Source: an uncultured Aquimarina sp.
GTDB lineage: Bacteria > Bacteroidota > Bacteroidia > Flavobacteriales > Flavobacteriaceae
Direction of reading: 5' to 3'
Assembly: GCF_947496855.1 (NCBI RefSeq)
Contig: NZ_CANMED010000001.1
Location: 496,001 to 560,000, forward strand
DNA length: 64,000 nt
Part shown: positions 46,993 to 54,805 of the stretch, in pieces
Layout of the letters: every line of letters starts with the position of its first letter
Numbering within the stretch: position 1 is the stretch's first letter
Notes under the pieces: generated by a model
The model's database searches: none
What the model saw: only the letters and a program-made list of their open reading frames with translations
Told to the model about the DNA's origin: nothing
Made by a program: the position numbers and the translations under genes

Positions 46993-47562
46993 TTAAAAAC
47001 GATATCCAATTTTGAGGTTAAAATATGGTGTTAAACCAATGTTTCTACCAGTGCTATTTCCGAAACCAAGTCCTCCGCCAACTCCAACCTCATAATTGAA
47101 ATGATTACCAATGTTTCTTCTAATTCCCCAAGTTATTGCTGAAAATGGATGATTAGATAAATTTCTATCAATGTCAGAATCATCATAAAAAAAGTAACTA
47201 CTACGTAACGATACATAATTTCCACTATTACCGTCTATTCTTTTGCCTTGACTTGAGCGTTTTTGTAAATTATAATACCAACGAGGTTCTAACGCTACTA
47301 TAGGTAATGAATAACCATTGCCAACTTCAGTACCATTGCCATCTGTCCACAAACCTACGATTGCTATTCCTATTTCACTTCGTAATGCAACTTGATTAGA
47401 TATTTTTAATTCATTATGAACCCACACGCCCATAATTCCAATTTGGGCTCCAAAGATTGATTTTTCTACAGATGCTTCTTGTACATTTTGAGAAAACCCG
47501 AAATAAGAATTCATTACTAACAAAAAAATAAAAACTATTTTAGTCATTTTAGATATTGTCAT
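46993..47562 (-). CDS. Small outer-membrane beta-barrel-like protein
   Basis: 189 residues with a signal peptide (FIFLLVMNSYFGFS). The rest is a series of alternating strands with Gly and aromatic residues (GAQIGIMGVWVHNELKIS, YEVGVGGGLGFGN) and a C-terminal LKIGYRF, ending with an aromatic Phe as in barrels. The family is not known to me. Monocistronic, 97 bases after the S41 start. Confidence 0.72.
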   Translation of the reverse strand: MTISKMTKIVFIFLLVMNSYFGFSQNVQEASVEKSIFGAQIGIMGVWVHNELKISNQVALRSEIGIAIVGLWTDGNGTEVGNGYSLPIVALEPRWYYNLQKRSSQGKRIDGNSGNYVSLRSSYFFYDDSDIDRNLSNHPFSAITWGIRRNIGNHFNYEVGVGGGLGFGNSTGRNIGLTPYFNLKIGYRF

Positions 47563-47702
47563 AAAAGTTATTATTAATTAAAAGTTAGGTAGTATTATGT
47601 CATTTCATTTTTTTGATTTCCCAATGTAAAAGTATCAGAATCAAAAAATAAAAAGAATGATTTCGGTAAGGAAGAAGTACTAAAACAGTAGGATTACACG
47701 AA

Positions 47703-48797
47703 TTAGGACGTTTTTTGAAGCTTTCTAAAAGCTCCGGGAGACATGCCTAAATTAGTTTTAAAAGTACTATAGAAAACACTCTTAGATTTAAAACCAGCTT
47801 CTAAGCCAATAGCCTCTATAGAATATTTATTGAAGACAGGGTTTTGTAATAGATTTTTAGCAGCTTCTATTCGATATTCATTTACAAACTGAACAACGCT
47901 TTTATTGATTTCCTGATTTATAATTTGAGATAAATACCCTTCACTTGTTTCCAATCGAGTTGCGAGATCCAATCTGCTCAAAAGAGGGTTTTTATATAAC
48001 TCTTCCTTATCCATTAGAATATATAGCTGAGTGATGATTTTAGAAGCCGTTGTTTCATTTATTCTCTTTTTTACTTTAGTATCATGTGTTTTTTTCGTAA
48101 TTAAATATTGGTGTATTTCTTCTTTTTGAACTATGATTTGTAGTTTGAATACTCCGTAATACAATATCCACCATAAAAAAACAGAAAGTAGTATACTTAG
48201 AAAATCTACGATATATTCTGAATCAAACACATAAAATTCTATATTCGAAATAAACCAAATAACAACAATACATATTATAAAAAAGTTTAATCTCAATAAC
48301 CAATGTTTTTTTGCTTCTGAAATGCTATTTGACTTTTTCACTAAATACCTTCCCCAAAAAATTAAAATTACATTATAAACAAAGCATCCATTTTCTTTAA
48401 TATAAAATAGCAAAGCATCAAGATCTGGGTTATAAAGATTAAGAACAAAATCTGAAAAAGAGATAAAAACTTCAATAATCACAGAGCCAATGAAAGGAAA
48501 GTAGAGCCATTTATACCATCTTTTTTTAAGGTATTCATGCTGTATCTGAATTAGAAAATAGGTAAACAAAGTTACGGCTACTAAAAACTCTAGCATGATA
48601 ATGCTTAAAAAATGCAAAAAAATATTTTCTAAGTCAAACCAACTTAAAAGAGTTAAAGTAGAAAGTAAGAATAATGTTAAGGCAAAATAATTGTTTGCGC
48701 GACTCTTATAAAAAGAAATAGTAACTAAAGAGATACTTATAAAATATCCCATAATTCCGCTAGTAATTACTGCTAAATCTAATAATGTTGTATTCAA
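47703..48797 (-). CDS. Membrane AraC-family regulator
   Basis: 364 residues: about six or seven transmembrane helices (residues 5-215) and an AraC HTH domain (about 255-362, LSRLDLATRLETSEGYLSQIINQEINKSVVQFVNEYRIEAAK and KYSIEAIGLEAGFKSKSVFYSTFKTNLGMSPGAFRK). Same architecture as 43286-44335 but only distantly related. Target unknown. Confidence 0.9.
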   Translation of the reverse strand: MNTTLLDLAVITSGIMGYFISISLVTISFYKSRANNYFALTLFLLSTLTLLSWFDLENIFLHFLSIIMLEFLVAVTLFTYFLIQIQHEYLKKRWYKWLYFPFIGSVIIEVFISFSDFVLNLYNPDLDALLFYIKENGCFVYNVILIFWGRYLVKKSNSISEAKKHWLLRLNFFIICIVVIWFISNIEFYVFDSEYIVDFLSILLSVFLWWILYYGVFKLQIIVQKEEIHQYLITKKTHDTKVKKRINETTASKIITQLYILMDKEELYKNPLLSRLDLATRLETSEGYLSQIINQEINKSVVQFVNEYRIEAAKNLLQNPVFNKYSIEAIGLEAGFKSKSVFYSTFKTNLGMSPGAFRKLQKTS

Positions 48798-49185
48798 TCT
48801 TTATAGAAATTAATGGTATGAAAATTAAATGAGATGCGTAAATTAATTAAGGATGAAGGTTTCCTCGCAAAATATGATACATCATATGAATAACTATAAA
48901 TCTTCTGAAATGTTACATAAGTTTTTATAATTGATCACTGTTTAATCTTTAATATTTGTGAGTTTATAGTAATGATGAATCGGTAATTATAAAATACATA
49001 GATGAGTTCTAGTACTTAATTATAGTCTTAATGATATCCTATTGTGTTATTCATATCTCATTAGATTTTAACTATGTTTTTTCTACTATCCTTTTTGACC
49101 GTTATTGTATAGTCATAAAACTATACTTAATTTTGTAACTATAAAAAATATAGTAAATTGTTTAAACATTATAGGCTAAATAATT
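48798..49185. other. Intergenic region before the oxidoreductase operon
   Basis: 388 bases. The left part is AT-rich and unremarkable; the right part has a promoter (49105-49135) with an inverted repeat between its boxes. Confidence 0.6.
49105..49135 (+). promoter_or_regulatory. Promoter with embedded GTATAGT-N6-ACTATAC operator
   Basis: TTG at 49105-49107, a 20-base gap, and TAATTTTG at 49128-49135 form a good flavobacterial promoter. The gap contains a perfect inverted repeat at 49107-49126 (7-base arms). The arms resemble operators of HxlR/DUF24 redox regulators. The ATG of the first frame is 50 bases after the -10 box. Confidence 0.65.
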
Positions 49186-49299
49186 ATGAGATATTATTCG
49201 GTATTAGATGTAACACCAATTAGCACTGATTGGATTGAAGATTATGTTATAGCTTCAGGAAAAATTGTAGCTAAACACGGGGGTAAGTATTTAGCCTAA
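49186..49299 (+). pseudogene. DUF1330 N-terminal remnant
   Basis: 37 residues: MRYYSVLDVTPISTDWIEDY then VIASGKIVAKHGGKYLA. It matches the start of the DUF1330 domain (a Y...V....D..Y..Y....I.KHGGKYL pattern) but stops where the remaining 55-60 residues of a normal domain should begin. The TAA is directly followed by the ATG of the luciferase-like gene (TAAATG), which suggests that a deletion fused the leader of one gene to the next. It may be kept only as a translated leader. Confidence 0.65.
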
Positions 49300-50241
49300 A
49301 TGTATTTCGAACAAATAAATAAAGGTTTTAACAATACATTCCAACCCAATAAGTTGAGTATTGGTATAGTTGTTCCCATAGAGAACTACGCTAATAATTC
49401 AATTCCAACATTGAAAAACCACTTAGAACGTGTTAAGCTTATTGAAGAACTTGGTTTTAAAGCACTTTGGGTACGAGACGTTCCGTTTCACGTCCCATCT
49501 TTTGGTGATGCTGGACAAACGTATGATCCATTTACATATTTAGGATATTTGGCAGGACAAACTTCTAAAATTACATTAGGAGTTTCGAGTATTGCGTTGC
49601 CATTACATCATCCAGTTCACGTAGTAAAATCAGTTACAACAATTGACCAATTATCTGATGGAAGATTAGTTCTTGGTGTAGCTTCTGGAGATAGATACGA
49701 CGAATATCCTGCAATGAATGTAGATTATCAAAAACGAGGCGAATTGTTCAAAAATGCTTTTGAATATATTAGAAAGTCACAAGATAATTTTCCTGTTTTA
49801 GACAATAATTCTTTTGGAGTTTTACAAGGGCATATTGATGTATTGCCAAAAGCGAAATCACATAAAATTCCAATGTTGATTACTGGTTATAGTCAACAAT
49901 CTTTAGAATGGAATGCAGAAAATGGAGATGGCTGGATGTATTACCCTAGAAATCCATTGCAACAACAAAATACCATTACTCAATGGCGTGAGTTAATTCT
50001 GCAAGAAAATAGCAAACCTTTTATGCAACCATTGTATATAGATTTGCAAAAAAATGATGATTTTAAACCACAACCCATTCATTTAGGATTTAAAACAGGT
50101 GCTCATTATTTAATTAATTATTTTCAAAACTTACAAGACATTGGAGTTAATCATATTGCTTTGAATTTACGTTTTAATACAAAAAATATTGAAGATACTT
50201 TAGAGCAGTTGTCAAAAAAAGTATTACCACATTTTCATTAA
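49300..50241 (+). CDS. LLM-class flavin-dependent oxidoreductase
   Basis: 313 residues of the luciferase-like monooxygenase fold: ALWVRDVPFHVPSFGD near the N-terminus, ITLGVSSIALPLHHPVHVVKSVTTIDQLSDGRLVLGVASG, and a C-terminal VNHIALNLRF. It uses reduced flavin; the substrate is unknown. It starts directly at the stop of the DUF1330 remnant and is followed by the SDR gene 23 bases on. The group is typical of small detoxification operons controlled by HxlR-type regulators. Confidence 0.93.
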   Translation: MYFEQINKGFNNTFQPNKLSIGIVVPIENYANNSIPTLKNHLERVKLIEELGFKALWVRDVPFHVPSFGDAGQTYDPFTYLGYLAGQTSKITLGVSSIALPLHHPVHVVKSVTTIDQLSDGRLVLGVASGDRYDEYPAMNVDYQKRGELFKNAFEYIRKSQDNFPVLDNNSFGVLQGHIDVLPKAKSHKIPMLITGYSQQSLEWNAENGDGWMYYPRNPLQQQNTITQWRELILQENSKPFMQPLYIDLQKNDDFKPQPIHLGFKTGAHYLINYFQNLQDIGVNHIALNLRFNTKNIEDTLEQLSKKVLPHFH

Positions 50242-50264
50242 GAAATAAAATAAGAAATTAGATT

Positions 50265-51074
50265 ATGAAAAGTATATTAATTACAGGAAGTACCGATGGT
50301 ATTGGAAAACTAACGGCTATCAAACTTGCTAAGGATGGACATCAAATTTATCTTCATGGGAGAAGTCCAGAAAAATTGGCAAATGTAATTTCAGAAATTA
50401 AACAAGAATCTAATAATCCAAATATTGAAGGTTTCGTAGCAGATTTTTCAAATTTAGAAACCATTAAATCAATGGTTGAAGAAATTAAATTCAAACTTTC
50501 AAAAATAGATGTGCTCATCAATAATGCTGGAATTTTTAAAAGTTCTATCGATCATAATAAATACGGTGATATTCGTATTGTAGTAAATTATCTGGCTCCA
50601 TATATAGTAACCAAATCTTTAATGCCTTTATTAGAAATAAGTAATGAATCACGAATTATAAATTTAAGTTCTGCTGCACAATCACCTGTTTCTTTAGAAG
50701 CTATTGCGGGGGCTGAGATTTCTGATGCAAATTCTGCATATGCTCAAAGTAAATTAGCATTGACAATGTGGAGTTTTTATTTAGCAAGTCAACAGGATAA
50801 CGTAACAGTAATTGCCGTAAACCCAGGTTCATTATTAAATACCCGAATGGCTACCGAAGCTTATGGGCAGCATTGGTCACCAGCAACTAAAGGTTCTGAT
50901 ATATTATATGATTTATCTGTTTCTGAAGAATATAAAGATAAAACAGGAAAATATTTTGATAATGATAAAGGGAGTCCCAAAGGAGTATTTGGTCCAGCAC
51001 ATCAAGATGCCTACAATCAAGATAAAATATTAGCTTTAATTCATAAAACAGAAGAAATATGTTTCAGTAAATAA
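50265..51074 (+). CDS. SDR-family NAD(P)-dependent oxidoreductase
   Basis: 269 residues. TGSTDGIGK (residues 7-15) is the dinucleotide site, INNAG the adenine-ring site, and YAQSK the catalytic Tyr/Lys; the Ser of LSSAAQSP completes the triad. The C-terminal NPGSLLNTRMA is typical of extended classical SDRs. It is co-transcribed with the LLM monooxygenase. Confidence 0.94.
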   Translation: MKSILITGSTDGIGKLTAIKLAKDGHQIYLHGRSPEKLANVISEIKQESNNPNIEGFVADFSNLETIKSMVEEIKFKLSKIDVLINNAGIFKSSIDHNKYGDIRIVVNYLAPYIVTKSLMPLLEISNESRIINLSSAAQSPVSLEAIAGAEISDANSAYAQSKLALTMWSFYLASQQDNVTVIAVNPGSLLNTRMATEAYGQHWSPATKGSDILYDLSVSEEYKDKTGKYFDNDKGSPKGVFGPAHQDAYNQDKILALIHKTEEICFSK

Positions 51075-51760
51075 CCGATAGCATCTTGATGGTAATTTTC
51101 ATGTGTGATATATTGATTTCTAAACTGTTACAATAAGTTTGTCTAAATCTCTAAGTGTTGCAAAGGATAAGAGTTAAGCATAGTATGTTTGTAATGAATT
51201 ATACTTCTAAAACATCTTATTAAAAATGAGATATGAAATCGCGGATGTACTTCTTATTTCTATGTTCCCTTTTTATAACTAAGTAATGATCATGTTTGAA
51301 ACCATTCTTACTAATAAGTTTTAAAAATAATAGATTCGGATAGTTTAAAAGGGTTTGATTGCGATTTTGAAACACGCATAATAACCATATTTGACTTAAT
51401 TATTGATAGCGTGATTTCGGTAAACAGAATAGCCAAAATCTTTTTCGTACTAATTTTATTCACTCTCAACAAATCTTAGGTTGTATTACCATAAACTCTG
51501 ATTTGAAGCTCATAAAGCATGGGAAGAAGTCGCCAAATTGATACTATTAATCCATTTTCTAGATTTTTCATAACTGACAACTTATGATAGTTATATCAAA
51601 ACATATATTACTAGCAATAACTTAAGTAATTTATTTTTTGATTGTTTTATGTATTTTCAGTTACACTCGGGATTTTCGGTTACTTGACTATGTTAACGAA
51701 TTCTAGAATTACCCCTTCGAATTCTATAAGGCTATTAGATGTATCATTAATTTTTTCAAT

Positions 51761-51800
51761 TTTTAACAGCTAAATTGGTTAACCAATTTAGCTGTTAAAA
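51761..51800. promoter_or_regulatory. 40-bp perfect palindrome (operator), core AAATTGGTTAACCAATTT
   Basis: Two 20-base perfect arms meet at 51780/51781 without a loop. The central 18 bases (51772-51789) are identical to the site at 30566-30583. It lies 126 bases before the glycosidase ATG. The palindrome resembles hexuronate-regulator operators of the GntR type; no such regulator is in the window. Confidence 0.8.
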
Positions 51801-51843
51801 ATTTACTGAAGATAATGACGTGATGATATGAGTACATAAATAT

Positions 51844-51910
51844 AAAGGGGTTATTACATAAAAATGATTGGTTTATAAGAAAAATCAATAGTGAGAATTG
51901 TAAAAAATAA
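51844..51910 (+). pseudogene. Decayed 3' end of a lost T9SS protein gene
   Basis: 67 bases align with the last 69 bases of the glycosidase gene (54321-54389). Identical blocks include TAAAAATGATTGGTTTA and AAGAAAAATCA; the encoded tail corresponds to MIGLQEKSVMKIL but has a stop in place of the Gln. It explains why the frame upstream of the glycosidase seems open (MRIVKNN...). Confidence 0.75.
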
Positions 51911-51926
51911 TTACACAAATCAAAAA

Positions 51927-54389
51927 ATGAAAACAACGAATCAATTTTTAATAACCTTGTTAGTATGGATAGGTTTATGTTCTTTAACTCAAGCGCAGGT
52001 TGCTGTACAAGTAGGATCAATACCTAAACAAACGATGCGCTATGGTATGGATTACGAACGTCTTTGGTATTGGACTAATTCTTTAACTACTGCCGAAAAG
52101 GATTTAGTTTCTCAATGGTCAGTTGTAGATAATGATATTGATTTTATACGTGTGGCTATTAATAGTGGGTATGAGCTTACTGAAGGTGATTACGATCTAT
52201 CAGCTTACACAAATAAGATTATTCCTATGATGAAGGATATGCAGGATGCAAATCCTGATATTAAGTTTTTTGCATCGCCACGACCATTGGATGAAGCTAT
52301 GAATAATGTTTCTTGGCAACCTTACCCGCAATGGATAACAGGTAGTTCGGGTAGTAATAGTAATTTCTCTTTTAATTGGGAAAAATGTGCGGAATACTTA
52401 GTGCGCTATATTGAGCTTATGGATTCTTATGGTCTAGAGATAAGTTATCTTGACTTAACTAATGAATGGAATTATATAACATCTACTCATGTTAGAGATA
52501 TTGCAGAATATCTTGAAGACGATTTAACAGGAAAAGGCCTTACTATGCCTCAAGTAATAGCCCCTTCTACATGGAGTTATGCCCAAGGAGCTTCGTGGCT
52601 AAATTCAGTAAATACTAAACGTCGTAGAGATGCTATCGATATCGTTGCATCACATAATACAGATCCAGGTGGCAGTGCAGAGGCTTTTGTTGAACGCTCT
52701 CACGATATTTTAGGAACTAAAAAAGAAATCTGGAATACAGAACTTCATGATTGGAAAAGTACTGGTGGTTATGATGAAGTACTTACTTTTTCGTATATGA
52801 TGGAAGCCATTAATGCTGGTTTTTCTGGTCTTACTGGTTGGTTGGCTATCGGAACAAAAAATCAAGGACATTGCTATATTTTAAATCCATCGGGTACACC
52901 TAGTAGAAATGTAAAATATTTTATTTTTAATAAGCTAACAAATACTTCTCATCGTGGGCAAGCTCTAGACATCGAAACACCTAGAGAGCTTTCACATACT
53001 ACTGCATTAATAAAGGATAATTTACTTACTGTATGGGCTGTGAATCCAAATAATTCAAGTGTAGATATTTCAATTGATTTAACTGATTATACATCAACTA
53101 ACCAAACGATAACAAGAACGTACTGGAATACCGATAGCGATGTTGAAGGAGTTGTTAGTAATTATCTAAGTACTAATTCATCAAGTATTAGCGGTACTGT
53201 TCCAGCAGGATCACTTAGTTGTTTCGAGATCACTCTTGATACACAAACTCCGCCAACAACAATATTTACACCAGATCCAAATAAAACATATTATATAGAT
53301 TCCCCGATACATAATGTACGTTTAGCGGCAACAGGAGCGTCAGAAGATGCTTATACTACTTCAATTAGTACTACAGGATCTGATGTGGTATGGCAATTTG
53401 TAGCCAAAGGTAACGGTTCTTGGCATTTGCAACGTGCCGCAGGAGGATTTTTACCAAGACTACGTACAGATAACTCCGCCAATGCTGATATGCAGTCTAA
53501 TGATTGGAATGGTACATATACGTATTATGATATGGAGGCTACAGAATCAGGGAACACCTATTTTTTTACCTTACCTGATGGTCCAAATGATTTTAAAAGA
53601 TTACAGGTAGATCCTAATGGCGATGTAAGAATGGTACCCTCATCATATAATGGATCTTGGGAATCATTTACGATTACTGAGACTGGTTTTGTAAGTGGTG
53701 GTTCTACTATAGTTCATATTACCAAGCGTAATGCTATTGGTTTTGCTATAGATGGTGGTAATGGTGGTAGTGATGGTCAGAATGTAAAGCTATGGTCAGC
53801 TGATACAAATAATGTAAACCAACAATGGCTAGAGACCGATAGAGGAAATGGCTATTATTCTTACCAAAAAGTAGGCACGGATTATTGTATCGATGGCGGT
53901 CGTGGAGGCGCTAATAATCAGAATGTATATTTATGGAATTGCGATGATAGTAATCAGAATCAACAGTGGCAAAAAGTAGCTGTGAGTGGCGGAGCTTTTA
54001 AACTAATCAAACGTAATGCGTCAGATTATACGATCGATGGAGGTAGTGGTGGTGTAAATGATCAGAGTATAGAACTATATGATTCATCGAGCAATCATGA
54101 AAATTTGCAGTGGTTCATTACTTCGCTAGGAGCATCAGTAAGAACTCCAGAAGAGATAGCATCACAATATATACAGATATACCCTAATCCAGTAATAAAC
54201 ACAGTTACGATATTAGGAGGATCAGGTTCCGCAGCACGAGTTTATGATATCAATGGAAAGCTACTTTTAACCCAGAACATAACCAAGGATAGTGCAACGA
54301 TTGATATGAGTGCTTTAGCCAAAGGGATGTATTATCTAAAAATGATTGGTTTACAAGAAAAATCAGTGATGAAAATTTTAAAAGAATAG
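51927..54389 (+). CDS. T9SS GH-A clan glycosidase (GH30-like) with beta-trefoil lectin domains
   Basis: The start is ATG 51927 (MKTTNQFLITLL, signal peptide ending in TQAQ); the 12 residues before it come from a decayed tail. The 820-residue protein has a TIM-barrel domain (about 20-345) with the acid/base Glu in LDLTNEWN and a probable nucleophile Glu in EIWNTELHDW, then a beta-sandwich (to about 435), as in GH30. A first beta-trefoil (about 445-590), a ricin-type trefoil with QW repeats (about 600-735) and a T9SS sorting domain (IYPNPVINTVTI to SVMKILKE) follow. It is likely to cut a polysaccharide; NEW instead of NEP is unusual. The operator at 51761 suggests uronate-linked control. Confidence 0.82.
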   Translation: MKTTNQFLITLLVWIGLCSLTQAQVAVQVGSIPKQTMRYGMDYERLWYWTNSLTTAEKDLVSQWSVVDNDIDFIRVAINSGYELTEGDYDLSAYTNKIIPMMKDMQDANPDIKFFASPRPLDEAMNNVSWQPYPQWITGSSGSNSNFSFNWEKCAEYLVRYIELMDSYGLEISYLDLTNEWNYITSTHVRDIAEYLEDDLTGKGLTMPQVIAPSTWSYAQGASWLNSVNTKRRRDAIDIVASHNTDPGGSAEAFVERSHDILGTKKEIWNTELHDWKSTGGYDEVLTFSYMMEAINAGFSGLTGWLAIGTKNQGHCYILNPSGTPSRNVKYFIFNKLTNTSHRGQALDIETPRELSHTTALIKDNLLTVWAVNPNNSSVDISIDLTDYTSTNQTITRTYWNTDSDVEGVVSNYLSTNSSSISGTVPAGSLSCFEITLDTQTPPTTIFTPDPNKTYYIDSPIHNVRLAATGASEDAYTTSISTTGSDVVWQFVAKGNGSWHLQRAAGGFLPRLRTDNSANADMQSNDWNGTYTYYDMEATESGNTYFFTLPDGPNDFKRLQVDPNGDVRMVPSSYNGSWESFTITETGFVSGGSTIVHITKRNAIGFAIDGGNGGSDGQNVKLWSADTNNVNQQWLETDRGNGYYSYQKVGTDYCIDGGRGGANNQNVYLWNCDDSNQNQQWQKVAVSGGAFKLIKRNASDYTIDGGSGGVNDQSIELYDSSSNHENLQWFITSLGASVRTPEEIASQYIQIYPNPVINTVTILGGSGSAARVYDINGKLLLTQNITKDSATIDMSALAKGMYYLKMIGLQEKSVMKILKE

Positions 54390-54805
54390 AATTAGTGCTA
54401 ATATTTCTTTAGTATCAATTGAAGTATTGGATAATTACAAGAATATATATAATGAACAATTTGACCCCCAAACACGAATTTTTTGATTAAAAAATAAATG
54501 TAAATTACGAACTCACCAAATCATTTTATTGAAAACTTACAATTATGAGACCTCATTTAAAAACAACCCTACTTACCGTTATTAGGGATTTATTCATAAT
54601 CAATTCACAAAAAATAATACTCGTAAAAACAACCTATTTTAATCATTACTATTGCTTTTGGTAACGTATTTAATCTACATGCTTACTATCCATTTAGCCT
54701 AAACGCCTATATGAATATAATAATTCAAAGTTATAATTAAACACTCACAACAAAAAGAAAACTCCTTTTAATCCATAATATTCCCAATCAACAAAATTTA
54801 GAATT
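54390..54805. other. Intergenic region between the two T9SS CAZyme genes
   Basis: 416 bases, AT-rich. It has a 39-codon frame at 54545 (MRPHLKTTLL...) without family resemblance. No copy of the shared palindrome and no hairpin is seen, so it is unclear whether the next gene has its own promoter. Confidence 0.5.

Larger units (their letters stand above)
51075..51926. other. 852-base gene-poor region with a palindrome and a decayed T9SS tail
   Basis: The left 680 bases hold no recognised coding sequence on either strand. The right end has the 40-bp palindrome (51761-51800) and a remnant of a T9SS C-terminus (51844-51910) directly before the glycosidase start. The whole stretch looks like the scar of a deleted gene. 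Confidence 0.6.

Noticed and set aside
51891..51926. Twelve-residue N-terminal extension of the glycosidase
   Set aside because: It is encoded by the decayed tail of a lost gene and precedes a complete signal peptide; the ATG at 51927 is the better start.
54545..54664. 39-codon frame MRPHLKTTLL... between the two T9SS genes
   Set aside because: No family resemblance, no clear ribosome binding signal and no operon-type spacing; probably chance.
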